This document shows, in pieces, positions 1 to 8,363 of a stretch of 28,257 bases of DNA. Made by a program: the position numbers and the translations under genes. The stretch is from IMG/VR virus record IMGVR_UViG_3300046514_000103, positions 1-28,257 of that record; one strand, written 5' to 3'. This DNA is from a virus. Every line of letters starts with the position of its first letter. Position 1 is the stretch's first letter. Below the pieces are notes generated by a model. It worked only from the letters and a program-made list of their open reading frames with translations, was not told where the DNA came from and ran no database searches.

Positions 1-391
1 CGCCGAGGTGGGTATGGCTGCGGCCCTCGTCGCCCGGCCAGTGGCCGACTTCGCCGATCACCTGGCCTTTCCTGACGCGGTCGCCGAGGTGGACGCTGCG
101 GCTGCCCTGGTGCGTGTAGAAATACATCAGCCCATCGCGGGTGTGCAGATACGTGTTCCACCCGTAAATGTCGCCGTCGTGGACACCGGTCGCCGGGTCA
201 TGGCCGGAGAGCCGCCAGATCGTGCCGGCCTCGACGGCGAGGATGAGCGTCCCGCCCGGCGCCATGAAGTCGAGCGCCCAGTTGTGGGCGAGCCCGGCCG
301 TCGGGTGGAGCCCCGGCTTGTTGCCGTACATGAGCACGTGGCTCGAGGCTCCGCGCGGGTGCGGGTAGCAGAGCTTGCGGGTGGTGGTCAT
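1..391 (-). CDS. M23-family peptidoglycan endopeptidase, C-terminus cut by window edge
   Basis: The reading frame starts at ATG 391-389 behind a strong GGAGGAACA ribosome site and runs open off the left edge after 130 codons. The visible part carries the lysostaphin-type M23 zinc metallopeptidase signature: HNWALDFMAPGGT near residues 35-47 (the H-x-D zinc ligands of the family, followed by AP-x-GT), and SHTHLG near residue 127, which is the family's H-x-H motif. Family members cut peptide cross-bridges of peptidoglycan. There is no signal peptide. It lies 22 bases downstream of the glycine-rich tail fibre, at the tail/lysis boundary, so it is either the endolysin or a tail-associated muralytic enzyme. 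Any wall-binding domain would lie beyond the edge. Confidence 0.85.
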   Translation of the reverse strand, partial: MTTTRKLCYPHPRGASSHVLMYGNKPGLHPTAGLAHNWALDFMAPGGTLILAVEAGTIWRLSGHDPATGVHDGDIYGWNTYLHTRDGLMYFYTHQGSRSVHLGDRVRKGQVIGEVGHWPGDEGRSHTHLG

Positions 392-413
392 GCTGTTCCT
401 CCTGTTCGGCTAG

Positions 414-1688
414 TCACCACGACGTCACGATGCATACCCCGTCGCCTCCGGCGCCACCGTGCCCTCCGGTAGTGCCACCGCGGCCTCCCCCGCCACCGCC
501 TCCACCGTAGGAACCGCCTGCACCGCCTACGCCACCGGTGACGGTCGCGCCGCCCCCGCCGCCGCCGCCCTGGCCGAGTTGTCCCTTGCTGCCTCCTGGG
601 CCGCCAGCGCCGCCTGCCGCTGTACCGCCGTTCGGCACCTTGGTCGCGAACGTGGTGCCGACGTCGCCGCCCTTACCGCCCGCCAAAGCTGCGCTGCCAC
701 CTGAGCCGCCGCCGGCACACCCGAAGCTCGAGTTGCCGCCGACCCCGCCGGCCAGCCCGTTCGGGCCGCCCGCACCGCCGCCGCCGCCCCAGGCTGCGTT
801 ACCGCCGATGTTGCCGCTACCGCCGCCCGCTCCGCCGTGCCCGGGGTTATCGGCATCGGCGACAGATCCCCCAGGAGCGCCCCCGGCAGCGCCCGTGGGT
901 GTATCCCCGGCGCTCGTCCCGGTTCCCATCGAGCCGCCACCCCCGCCGCCTCCCGAGTCGGCGGCCGAACGGCCACGGCTGCCGCCGCCGCCGCTTTCCG
1001 CCGTCACGAAACGGTTAGCGGCGACAGTGCCGCCGAACGCCGCGTACTCCGAGCTCCCGGTGCCGTTTGTATTGGCAGCACCACCCGCACCGCCGCCGCC
1101 GACATGGACAGCAACCGTGGCTGCCAGATCCGCGGCGCGGAACTTCTGAATCGAGCACGCTCCCCCGCCGCCCCCGGCGCCACCTGATCCGGTGCCGCTG
1201 AAGCCACCGCCTCCACCGCCGCCCGGCCCGACGCACTGCACCTCCACGTAGGTCGCCCACGTCGGCTTCGTCCACGTCGAGTCGCCCACGGTGAACACCT
1301 GCACGTCAGTCGGGTTCTGCAACGTGGCGGCGGGCGTGATTGCGGCTGTCGTGATCGTGCCGGTGTACTCGACTGACGCCTGGTTGAGGACATACACGTA
1401 GGCGAGCACGACGTATCCGGTCGGGTCGGCGGGTTGTGCGTTTAGCCCGTCGTTGATCGGGCCGACGAGAACACTCTTGACGCCGCTCGAGTTGGCGACG
1501 ATCGTGTCGATACGATCCTGCGTCGCGTGTGCGGCGCTGATGACGAGGTTGCCGGCGGCGACGGCCGAGATCGCGTTCTGGTAGACGACCTGGCCCGCGG
1601 CGACGTCGACGCTCATGTTCGCGCCCGCCCCGCGCTGCGCGACGGTCGGGTTGATCGTCGCCCCGGTTCGCTGGAGATAGGTGCTCAC
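414..1688 (-). CDS. Glycine-rich tail fibre / receptor-binding protein
   Basis: This 424-residue protein starts at GTG 1688 behind AAGGAGGACGA. Residues 1-125 resemble the N-terminal part of baseplate or tail-tip fibres. After a WTKPTWATYVEV segment, a hallmark of the glycine-rich domain of phage fibres, the C-terminal two-thirds is dominated by GGAGG and GGGGG runs to the end. In known glycine-rich phage adhesins (for example T-even gp38-type proteins and many actinophage fibres) such runs pack as polyglycine-II helices and carry variable receptor-binding loops. It follows the distal tail gene and precedes the M23 enzyme, the usual place for a receptor-binding protein. Which receptor it binds cannot be told. 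Confidence 0.75.
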   Translation of the reverse strand: MSTYLQRTGATINPTVAQRGAGANMSVDVAAGQVVYQNAISAVAAGNLVISAAHATQDRIDTIVANSSGVKSVLVGPINDGLNAQPADPTGYVVLAYVYVLNQASVEYTGTITTAAITPAATLQNPTDVQVFTVGDSTWTKPTWATYVEVQCVGPGGGGGGGFSGTGSGGAGGGGGACSIQKFRAADLAATVAVHVGGGGAGGAANTNGTGSSEYAAFGGTVAANRFVTAESGGGGSRGRSAADSGGGGGGGSMGTGTSAGDTPTGAAGGAPGGSVADADNPGHGGAGGGSGNIGGNAAWGGGGGAGGPNGLAGGVGGNSSFGCAGGGSGGSAALAGGKGGDVGTTFATKVPNGGTAAGGAGGPGGSKGQLGQGGGGGGGATVTGGVGGAGGSYGGGGGGGGRGGTTGGHGGAGGDGVCIVTSW

Positions 1689-1697
1689 TCGTCCTCC

Positions 1698-2855
1698 TTA
1701 CGGGCTCAACTGCCAGGTCACGACCCAGTCATTCTCGGTGACCTCGTGGCGGATCGACCGGAGCTTCGCGGTGATCGACACCCTCGAGCCGCCGCCGACC
1801 GGCTGGAAGTTGAACGTGTACGGGATGCCGAAGTCGGCGGCGAGCACGACGGGAAACAGGCTGGCAGGATCGCGCATCGGGCGGATGACGACCTCCTTCA
1901 TCCGGTACGGGCTCAGCCCGTTCAGGCTGGTGGCGATCGATGCGGCGACGGTCTGCGCGTTCGTTTGCGCGAATGCCGCCGTGTTGCGGGCGAACGGCCT
2001 GATGCCGTACTTGCCGACCGGGTAGTTCGAGCCGACGTTCGCGGTGACGGTGTTCGGCTGGTTCTGCGTCCACGGCCCCGCCGGGCCGGTCGCCGCGGTC
2101 AGTTGCACCTGCGTGAACCAGTAGCCGCCGCCGACGCCGCCGCCAGGCGTGACGAACGCGAGTTCGCTGCCGGGGAGGTCGCCGAACGTGCCGCCGCTCC
2201 CCGACGTGGCAGTGAACATGGCGTGCGTCGTCAGTACGCCGGTTCGATCCTGGTAGAGCACCTGCGCCTGCCCGTTCGCGACTTCCTGCATCGACGAGAG
2301 CGCGTCGACGTTCTGATACACCTGTCCCGCCGTGAGCGGGTAGGTGCCGCCGGCGAACGCCCGTGCCGCGGCGGGCCATCCTCCTGCGTTCGCGAGGTCG
2401 GTGAGCCGACCGGTCGCGGTAGTGGAGATGAATGCGCTCGACACAATCCGTGTGAATCCCAGCCCGCCGAACCGCTCGATGCAATTGACCTTGACAACCG
2501 CCTCTTCGCCGAGCGCCCAGTCCGGCACGAAGTCTTCGGCCTGCGCCTGAATCTGCTGGTATGAGGTGGCGACCGTCGGGTAGAAACACGTGATCCGGGT
2601 GGGTCTCGCCGGCACCATGTTTGCGTTCGTGGTCACGTCGTAGGTGCGTGCACGGTTGTTGAGCGTGAACTGGCAGGTTCCGGGGCTGATGGACTGGAAC
2701 TCGTCGTTGCGTCCGCGCTCCCACACGAGCCCGTCGGCGAAGCGGACGTCCCCGGTTACGTCGGTGTACGCCGGCGAGGCCACGTTCCAGTTCGACGTGA
2801 AGTCGACTTCGATCTTGACGAACGCCGCGTTCTGGAACGGCTGGACGGCGGCCAT
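1698..2855 (-). CDS. Distal tail / minor tail (baseplate) protein
   Basis: This is a 385-residue protein starting at ATG 2855, directly after the tape-measure stop (TAGATG, no gap). The N-terminal region (about residues 10-80, with KIEVDFTSNWN and a QFTLNNRARTYD segment) looks like the beta-rich start of siphovirus minor tail proteins. The C-terminus (VSITAKLRSIRHEVTENDWVV) resembles the end of baseplate hub or distal-tail proteins. Position immediately after the tape measure supports a role in tail-tip assembly. I assign the function from context and overall look, without a diagnostic motif, and cannot separate a Dit-like from a hub-like role. Confidence 0.65.
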   Translation of the reverse strand: MAAVQPFQNAAFVKIEVDFTSNWNVASPAYTDVTGDVRFADGLVWERGRNDEFQSISPGTCQFTLNNRARTYDVTTNANMVPARPTRITCFYPTVATSYQQIQAQAEDFVPDWALGEEAVVKVNCIERFGGLGFTRIVSSAFISTTATGRLTDLANAGGWPAAARAFAGGTYPLTAGQVYQNVDALSSMQEVANGQAQVLYQDRTGVLTTHAMFTATSGSGGTFGDLPGSELAFVTPGGGVGGGYWFTQVQLTAATGPAGPWTQNQPNTVTANVGSNYPVGKYGIRPFARNTAAFAQTNAQTVAASIATSLNGLSPYRMKEVVIRPMRDPASLFPVVLAADFGIPYTFNFQPVGGGSRVSITAKLRSIRHEVTENDWVVTWQLSP

Positions 2856-5800
2856 CTAGTGGGCGAGTCCGGGGCTGCCCCACCGCGCCTGCTCGCCCAG
2901 ATAGTTCTGCACGCTGCGGCCGACGACGCGCCCGTCGAGTTCGATGGTGGTGTGGAGTTGGATCGGCATGCCGCCACGTGCGGGGATCACCGTCTCATTC
3001 TTATGGAGCATGGCGAGCCCGTCGGCGAGCGCGGTGCCGCCGCGAGCGAAGTGGACGGCGTGGCTGGTGAGCTGCTCGACGAGCGAGCCGTGCGTGTTGG
3101 CGCCGGTGCCGGAGCCACCCATGCTCGACGCGATCAGCGAGCCGAGCTCCTGCCCGCCTTGCGGAAGTCTCGACGCTGCCTGCATCCACGAGATCTGCTG
3201 GCCGGGCGTGCCAGGCTCGAACGTGATGCCCGGGTAGTTCTTCTTCCACGCGTCGACCATCTTGGAATCGACGACACCGCCGCCGGCGCGCCATAGCCCG
3301 TGGCGAAGCGAGACGCCGCCGACCCTGGTTGCCCGGATGGCAGCCTGCGCCTGCGCGCGCGGGCCGAGCAGCCCGGCGAGGGCGGTGCCGATATCTACCT
3401 GGTTACGGTCGTCCCCGTAGTCGTTCAGGTACATGGCCGCCGCCCGGTACGCGGGATCGTCGGGCCCGCCGGTTGTCGGGTTGATCTTCGGGTTCTTCCC
3501 GATCTTCGGGAGGTTGGGCACGAACCCGCCCTCCTGGAAGTGCCCGAACCAGTTCAGGTGGTTCAGCGCGGGCAGGCCGATCTTGCGGGTGGCTGAGGAT
3601 TTGAGCACGTACTCACCGGCGTGGAGCATCGCGAGCCCGGCCTTGGTCTTGCCGCCGTCAGCGTGGTGCGGGAGGCTGCCTGCGCTTGTTGACGGTAGGG
3701 CGGAGCTGGCGCCGGTCAGATTGTTGATGGCGATGATGAGCGCCTGCATCGACCGATTGAGGTCGCCCATCGCGCCGACGAACAGGGTCTGGGCGGTGTT
3801 CCAGTCGGAGCCCGCCTCGACGCTGCCGAACGTGAGCCCGTACTTCTTGAACAGCGCCCGGATCTTCTCCTGGATCGCTTTGACCTGCGCCTCGGTCTTG
3901 GCCCCGGCGGCCTGCTGCTCGAGCGCGGCCAGCGCCTTCTCGAAGGCGTCCTTGTCGTCCTTCTGCTTCTTCGCCGCCTTGTCCGCGTCGGCCTGCGCTT
4001 GCTGTTGCGCCTCGTAATCGGCCTTCGCCTTAATCGCGGCGTCGATGGCGTCCTGGTCAGCCGTCAACGTCGCGGCGTCAGCGCCCGCGGACGTATCGTC
4101 GCCAAGTTTGGTCTTGGCGACCTTGATCGCTTTCTCGTTCGCAGCACGCTGATCTACAATCTGCTGCGCCGCGATGGCCGCAGCCTCGCGCTTCGCCTTC
4201 GCGGCCAGCCTGCGTGTAGTCGCCGTGCCGCCGCCGGCTGCATCGAATCCGCCCACCGCCGCAGAGGCGAACGACGACAGAGTGGAGACGAGATCGGTCT
4301 TGGCCTTAGCGAGCGCCTGCTTGGCCGCGATGATCGCGCCCTGGATGATCACGGTGACGGAATTGGCGAGCGTGGTTGCGACGCCCGAGGTAGTCGCAAC
4401 GATGCCCTCGATGATGCCCTGCATCATCGGGATCCCGATCGTGTGCTTCGTCCACTGGAACGGGCCCGAGCCGTGCAGCAGGCTCCCGGCCCAGCTGACG
4501 GCACCAGCGAGCTGGCTATGGATCCAGCCGCCCACCCGCCCGGCGAGATCCCCCATGCCGGCGATGATGCCGTGGATAATCTCGGCGCCGATCGCCGTCG
4601 CGGCGGTGTACGCACTATGGGCGACGCCGCTGATGACAGCCCAGATCGCGTCCAGCGCACCCTTGACCCACTTGCCCACCGTCTTTACGACGCCGTAGAT
4701 ACCCTGGACGATGTTCGTGCCGATCTGCTTCGCCTTGTTGTAGGCGGCAACAGCCAGGTTCTCGAGCGCGTTGATGACGGCCTGGATGCCGAGTACCCTC
4801 ACCACGAAGAACGCGATACGCCCGAGTTTGCCGAAAATACCCTTGATCACGCCCTCCAGGAACGCCCCCACCCGCTCGAGTACCGCAGCGGCCATCGGGC
4901 CCAGTTTCGCCAGCACAGCGACCGCAAATGTAATCGCCTCCAAGAACCCCTTGGCGAGCGCCGGCGAGAATTTTTCGATCACGCCCGCCACGACTAGCGC
5001 GAGTTCGCCGCCGAGCTTCGCCGCGAGCCCGCCGAGCCGCCCGACCGGGAACGCGGTGACCGCCACGGCCAGCGCGAGCGACCAGTGCTGCGCCCAAAAC
5101 CCCGGGTCGGTGAGCGTCGCGAATGCTGCTGCTATCGCGCCCGCCAGTGCCGGGCCCATCTTCACGCCGATGTCGCCCCAGGGGATCTTGTCAACCGCGG
5201 CGCTAACGATGGCGGACAACCTCGCCGCGATCTTCCCGGTTTCTTTCAGCCCTGCCACAATCCCGTCGAGGATCGCCTTGCCGATCGCACCCCAGTCCAC
5301 CGTCTTGAGCCCGGCCAGCAGCCCGGCGTGGACGGTCGTCAGCGTCTGCGTGCCGCCCTTGATCGAAACCTGAGTCGTCCAGCCGCGCCAGAAGAAATCC
5401 GCCAAGCGGCTCGCGAGATCCTGCGCCACCTGCTGGAGGTTCGTCCAGATCACCCGCAACTTGCCGGTGAAGGTGCGCTGCTTGCTGACCTCCTTGTCGA
5501 GCTTGCCGAACCACTTTGTGGCGCCCGAGACGCCATCGGCTGCCGCGTTCGCGATCGACCCGAGCACCGGCAGCAAGTGCTTGCCGACCTGCTCCTCGAT
5601 GTTGTTCAGCCCGGCCCGGAACTTGGCCATGCCGCCGGCGGCGGTATCCGCGTATGCCTTCGCCTGCCCGCGCAGCTTCTCGGACACCTTGGCGATCACC
5701 GCCGCGCCCGTGGCCTGCTTGTCGGCGAGCTTCGCCGCCGCCTCGGCCGCCTTACCCGCCGCGGTCGTCAGATCCATGTGCGACTTCTTCAGCGCGTCCA

Positions 5801-6326
5801 TGTTCGTGGTCAACGGGATTACGGTGATGCCGAGCTGCTTGGCGGCCCGCTGCGATCCCGTCATCGCCATCGCCAGCATCTGCGACGCCGTCGTCAGGTC
5901 GGTGCCCTTGAACCTGGCGATGTCCTGCGCCACGCCTAGATCCTTAACCGCCTTGCCGGTGTTGCCCGTCGCTACGACTAGCTTGGCTAGCCCCGCCTCC
6001 GTGTCCGTGTTCACAAACCCGAGCCGACGGCCGGCCGCCTCGGCCTTCTCCACCTCGGGCCAGTATTTCTTCACTGACAGATGCGATGCGGTGAAGGCAG
6101 CCCCTAGCTTCTTCTGCGCGACCTCCGCATCGAGCGCAGCCTTGACGGACTTGTCGATCCCGATAGCGAGCGCGCCGATCCCGGCGGCCCCCGCGGCAAC
6201 GACGGCCACCTTCGCCATCTTGCCCATCGAACTAGCGAACGATTCGGAGGCGGCCGTAGAACGACCAAGCGCCCGTTCGAGCGACTTGGAGTCGCCCGAG
6301 ATGACTACCTCGAGTTTACGCGGCAA
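2856..6326 (-). CDS. Tail length tape measure protein
   Basis: At 1156 residues this is the longest gene in the window, as expected for a tape measure, and it lies between the tail chaperones and the distal tail gene. It starts at TTG 6326 with a good GGAGGAG site five bases upstream. The N-terminus (SGDSKSLERALGRSTAASES) and an AVVAAGAAGIGALAIG hydrophobic stretch near residues 40-57 are typical. The middle has several alanine/glycine-rich hydrophobic segments that could cross a membrane during DNA injection. An Ala/Lys/Gln-rich helical region about residues 680-830 looks like a coiled coil. The protein sets tail length and helps deliver DNA. No lytic-transglycosylase or peptidase motif was recognised in it. 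Confidence 0.9.
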   Translation of the reverse strand: MPRKLEVVISGDSKSLERALGRSTAASESFASSMGKMAKVAVVAAGAAGIGALAIGIDKSVKAALDAEVAQKKLGAAFTASHLSVKKYWPEVEKAEAAGRRLGFVNTDTEAGLAKLVVATGNTGKAVKDLGVAQDIARFKGTDLTTASQMLAMAMTGSQRAAKQLGITVIPLTTNMDALKKSHMDLTTAAGKAAEAAAKLADKQATGAAVIAKVSEKLRGQAKAYADTAAGGMAKFRAGLNNIEEQVGKHLLPVLGSIANAAADGVSGATKWFGKLDKEVSKQRTFTGKLRVIWTNLQQVAQDLASRLADFFWRGWTTQVSIKGGTQTLTTVHAGLLAGLKTVDWGAIGKAILDGIVAGLKETGKIAARLSAIVSAAVDKIPWGDIGVKMGPALAGAIAAAFATLTDPGFWAQHWSLALAVAVTAFPVGRLGGLAAKLGGELALVVAGVIEKFSPALAKGFLEAITFAVAVLAKLGPMAAAVLERVGAFLEGVIKGIFGKLGRIAFFVVRVLGIQAVINALENLAVAAYNKAKQIGTNIVQGIYGVVKTVGKWVKGALDAIWAVISGVAHSAYTAATAIGAEIIHGIIAGMGDLAGRVGGWIHSQLAGAVSWAGSLLHGSGPFQWTKHTIGIPMMQGIIEGIVATTSGVATTLANSVTVIIQGAIIAAKQALAKAKTDLVSTLSSFASAAVGGFDAAGGGTATTRRLAAKAKREAAAIAAQQIVDQRAANEKAIKVAKTKLGDDTSAGADAATLTADQDAIDAAIKAKADYEAQQQAQADADKAAKKQKDDKDAFEKALAALEQQAAGAKTEAQVKAIQEKIRALFKKYGLTFGSVEAGSDWNTAQTLFVGAMGDLNRSMQALIIAINNLTGASSALPSTSAGSLPHHADGGKTKAGLAMLHAGEYVLKSSATRKIGLPALNHLNWFGHFQEGGFVPNLPKIGKNPKINPTTGGPDDPAYRAAAMYLNDYGDDRNQVDIGTALAGLLGPRAQAQAAIRATRVGGVSLRHGLWRAGGGVVDSKMVDAWKKNYPGITFEPGTPGQQISWMQAASRLPQGGQELGSLIASSMGGSGTGANTHGSLVEQLTSHAVHFARGGTALADGLAMLHKNETVIPARGGMPIQLHTTIELDGRVVGRSVQNYLGEQARWGSPGLAH

Positions 6327-6361
6327 CGCACTCCTCCGGTTAGTGAGCTAGGCTGCGGCCC

Positions 6362-6574
6362 ATGAAAACACCACACGGGATCGACACACCGCAGAACGCC
6401 GCCAAAAGCGTCGGCGCGGTCATCGCGTTCATCTTCCTCATCGGGCTGGGCGTCCTGCTCATCTCGAACCACAACGCCAACCTGATCCTCGGCTACGCGA
6501 TCATCATCGGGTTCCTGGCACTGATCGCCTACGCCTTCATCGCGGCAGCCATCGAGAGCCGCCGCAGCAAATAG
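6362..6574 (+). CDS. Small two-helix membrane protein on the opposite strand (moron-like)
   Basis: This 70-residue protein is the only convincing plus-strand gene. Two hydrophobic segments are visible, roughly residues 17-35 (VGAVIAFIFLIGLGVLLIS) and 42-63 (LILGYAIIIGFLALIAYAFI), with a basic tail ESRRSK. Almost every codon ends in G or C, which argues for real coding. It sits in the gap between the chaperone extension, whose stop is at 6575, and the tape-measure start at 6326, so it converges tail-to-tail with the chaperone gene. The ribosome site is weak, and I see no convincing promoter in the 35 bases upstream. It could be a holin-like protein, a superinfection-exclusion protein or another moron product; the sequence does not decide. 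Confidence 0.7.
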   Translation: MKTPHGIDTPQNAAKSVGAVIAFIFLIGLGVLLISNHNANLILGYAIIIGFLALIAYAFIAAAIESRRSK

Positions 6575-7089
6575 CTACGGCTTCATAAAGTCCCAGCAGG
6601 CGCTTAGCTGCTGCGGGGACATGTCGGCGAGATCCGCCGGGCTCAGCCCGCAGAAGTGCCCGAGCGCGGGAGACCAGTAAGACTCTGGTCGCTCACCGGG
6701 AGCACCGAAACGGTGCTCGAACTTTCGCCAGAAGATTCGATCCTGTCGGAGTCGCTTGGCTCGAGCTCGCTGGCGGTCTCGGTCGGTTGCGCCGGGGGGA
6801 GAGCATCATCCTCCACTACAACCTCGTCCTCGTCGTCCTCGAGCGTGACCGAACCGGCCGGCGCGTCCCATAGCAGATCCTCCGCGCCCTCCTTGCCTTC
6901 GCGCTCCATGACGACGACGGCGAGCGCAACAACCATATCGTTGTCGCCGGCCTGGAACGCCTCCATGAACTCCCCGGCCCGCAGGCCGGTCATCTTCTTG
7001 ATCTTGTGCAACTCCCGGTTCGTGAAGAACGTGATGTCGGCCGGGTACTCGCCGTCGAGCCCGGGCACGTCTGTGACAACTAGCTTCAC
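6575..7089 (-). CDS. Tail assembly chaperone, long frameshifted form (gpGT-like)
   Basis: This is the long product of a predicted -1 ribosomal frameshift. Translation starts at ATG 7089, reads 99 residues in the first frame to the Pro-Pro encoded at 6798-6793, slips back one base at CCCCCCG and continues 72 residues to TAG at 6577-6575, 171 residues in total. The extension frame is closed upstream by a TGA at about 6807-6805, so it can only be reached by frameshifting. It contains RQDRIFWRKFEHRFG, PESYWSPALGHFCGLSP and ends in CWDFMKP, and it looks protein-like. In lambda-type phages the G and GT products, made in a fixed ratio, chaperone the tape measure, which is encoded just downstream here. 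Confidence 0.75.
6643..7089 (-). CDS. Tail assembly chaperone, short form (gpG-like)
   Basis: This is the unshifted 148-residue product, starting at ATG 7089 (ribosome site AAGGAGGAAG just upstream) and stopping at 6643. Residues 1-80 form a compact domain (FFTNRELHKIKKMTGLRAGE, then DMVVALAVVVMEREGKE and LLWDAP) typical of actinophage tail chaperones preceding the tape measure. Residues 82-97 are strongly acidic. From residue 100 on, the zero-frame sequence is Ser/Glu-rich and low in complexity, as expected where another frame carries the conserved extension. It lies between the gp10-like gene and the opposite-strand membrane gene. It binds and protects the tape measure during tail assembly. 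Confidence 0.8.
   Translation of the reverse strand: MKLVVTDVPGLDGEYPADITFFTNRELHKIKKMTGLRAGEFMEAFQAGDNDMVVALAVVVMEREGKEGAEDLLWDAPAGSVTLEDDEDEVVVEDDALPPAQPTETASELEPSDSDRIESSGESSSTVSVLPVSDQSLTGLPRSGTSAG
6793..6799 (-). promoter_or_regulatory. -1 programmed ribosomal frameshift slippery site CCCCCCG
   Basis: Read on the minus strand, the zero frame is GCT CTC CCC CCG GCG, giving a heptamer C CCC CCG of the X XXY YYZ type. Slipping back one base keeps both proline tRNAs paired with CCC and CCC and joins the gpG frame to the open extension ending at 6575. The shift must occur after the TGA that closes the -1 frame about ten bases upstream, and this is the only such heptamer I found in that interval. 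I did not identify a defined downstream pseudoknot by eye. Confidence 0.7.
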
Positions 7090-7102
7090 CGCTTCCTCCT
7101 TG

Positions 7103-7462
7103 TCAGAACCCGGCCTCGCCGCCGAGTTTGTCCAGCATCAACTCGAGCCGCGCGACGACCGCTTCCTCCTTGTCGCCGAGGGCTTTCATCAGGTACCACA
7201 TCTGGTGCGACCCGTAGTCCGGCCGCATCCCCGTGGTCTTGCGATACCGCTGCTCCACCACCGCCGTCGACCCGCGGGCACGCGGACGAAACCCGCCCGC
7301 CGACCGGGGCGAGATGTGCATGAACCCGGCGGCGGCCTCCTGCCTGACAATCAGGGCGGCCGCCGACAGTTCCCGCTGGATATCGCGGCGGAGTTCCTTG
7401 TCGATCTGGCCGAACGCCCGGACGAGCTCGTTCAGCCCTTCGACCTTGACCGCCCCAGCCAT
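7103..7462 (-). CDS. HK97 gp10-like tail completion/neck protein
   Basis: This 119-residue protein has its chosen start at ATG 7462, five bases after the major tail protein stop; a longer upstream frame would overlap that gene and is not needed. The first half (GLNELVRAFGQIDKELRRDI, then AALIVRQEAA and SPRSAGGFR) follows the pattern of HK97-gp10-like proteins: an amphipathic N-terminal helix, an A-x-x-x-x-R-x-x-A helix and a basic loop. The ending ELMLDKLGGEAGF is also in character. These proteins act at the head-tail joint or in tail completion. The position after the major tail protein is unusual, since the gene commonly comes before it. Confidence 0.65.
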   Translation of the reverse strand: MAGAVKVEGLNELVRAFGQIDKELRRDIQRELSAAALIVRQEAAAGFMHISPRSAGGFRPRARGSTAVVEQRYRKTTGMRPDYGSHQMWYLMKALGDKEEAVVARLELMLDKLGGEAGF

Positions 7463-7466
7463 CGGG

Positions 7467-7877
7467 CTACGTGGTCGCCATGACGACGGCACCGGTGCAG
7501 GTGAACTTGACCTGCGTGTCGGAGCGGTCGCCGACCTTGCCCGAGAGGGGCATGTAGTCCATCAGGAGCGCGGTGGCGGTGAACGACGGGTTCGTCGTCG
7601 ACACCGTGGTGTTCACCGGCACGATCTTGACCGTAAAGCCGGTGCTTGCGAGCAGCGGCCACAACGTTGCGTTCACCTTCGACGCGGCGAAGTCCTGCAG
7701 GAACGTCACGGTGATCGTGTCCGAGCGGAGTCCGACCGCGTGCTGCGTTGCGGTAGCGCCCATCGCGGTGATGTCGACATCGTTCTGCGAGATAGCCACC
7801 TCGACCGAGTCGACGTGGTCGGTCAGGTCGACGGCGTTCACCGTCACCTGTGCGTTGGTCAAAATTACGACCCCCAC
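7467..7877 (-). CDS. Major tail (tube) protein
   Basis: This 136-residue protein starts at GTG 7877 behind a strong GAGGAAGGGG site. It has the compact beta-rich look of a siphovirus tail-tube subunit: VDLTDHVDSVEV near residue 17, TFLQDFAASKV near residue 59, GFTVKIVPV, then LLMDYMPLSGKVGDRSD near the C-terminus. It forms the tube through which DNA passes. It lies upstream of the chaperones and tape measure, in the expected order. A second copy of the same fold is encoded at 9326-10183, recognisable by the shared DHVDSV, FLQDF and PLS-x-KVGDRSD blocks. Confidence 0.75.
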   Translation of the reverse strand: MGVVILTNAQVTVNAVDLTDHVDSVEVAISQNDVDITAMGATATQHAVGLRSDTITVTFLQDFAASKVNATLWPLLASTGFTVKIVPVNTTVSTTNPSFTATALLMDYMPLSGKVGDRSDTQVKFTCTGAVVMATT

Positions 7878-7937
7878 TTTGGCCCCTTCCTCTAGGTTGT
7901 GCCGCCCCAGAGCCGGGGCTGGCTTACTGCGCTGCGG

Positions 7938-8363
7938 CTAGGCGCCGCAGATGACGTACACGTCCCACTCCGCGCCGAGCACGGATGAGCCGTCGGAGCG
8001 CACATACTCCTGATAGGCGCGGCACTCCCTTACGTCCAGGTCGGAGCATGCCCCGCCCAGAGTCTTGTCCGACTCGATCGCGTCCTGCACCGACGACGCC
8101 GAGCCGGTGCCGATCATCTCGTCGAGCAGCTTCTGCGCCCCGATATCGGAGACGGCGCCGACGAACGCGAACACGACCATGTACCAGTTCGTGCTGCCGC
8201 CGCCCATCGCCTGCCCGTACTCGACACCTACGTCGGTAGACGGCCTGACCCAGATCGTGGGCGGCGTCGGGTTGCTCAACACGTAGGCCGAGACCTGCTC
8301 GACCCCGGCGACGGCCTGGAGGTTGGCGGCGAGGCCGGCGCGGATCGCGGCGAGTGAGGTCAC
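7938..8363 (-). CDS. Tail terminator-like / minor neck protein
   Basis: This 141-residue protein starts at GTG 8363, overlapping the connector stop by four bases (GTGA). The N-terminus (SLAAIRAGLAANLQAVAGVE) followed by VSAYVLSNPTPPTIWVRP and a later WYMVVFAFVGAVSDIGAQKL fits the alpha/beta layout of tail-terminator proteins that cap the tail tube and join it to the neck. It is followed after 60 bases by the major tail protein, as in many siphoviruses. The call rests on size, order and overall pattern; no catalytic or unique motif is present. The 60-base gap after it holds a short GCCCC...GGGGC inverted repeat of doubtful meaning. Confidence 0.55.
   Translation of the reverse strand: MTSLAAIRAGLAANLQAVAGVEQVSAYVLSNPTPPTIWVRPSTDVGVEYGQAMGGGSTNWYMVVFAFVGAVSDIGAQKLLDEMIGTGSASSVQDAIESDKTLGGACSDLDVRECRAYQEYVRSDGSSVLGAEWDVYVICGA

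Noticed and set aside
538-1149. Proline-rich, collagen-like plus-strand frame
   Set aside because: It is the antisense of the glycine codons of the tail fibre (GGC/GGT read as GCC/ACC or CCG), not a gene.
7878-7937. Terminator between the tail terminator and the major tail protein
   Set aside because: Only a 5-base GCCCC/GGGGC stem without a T-run is visible; too weak to call.
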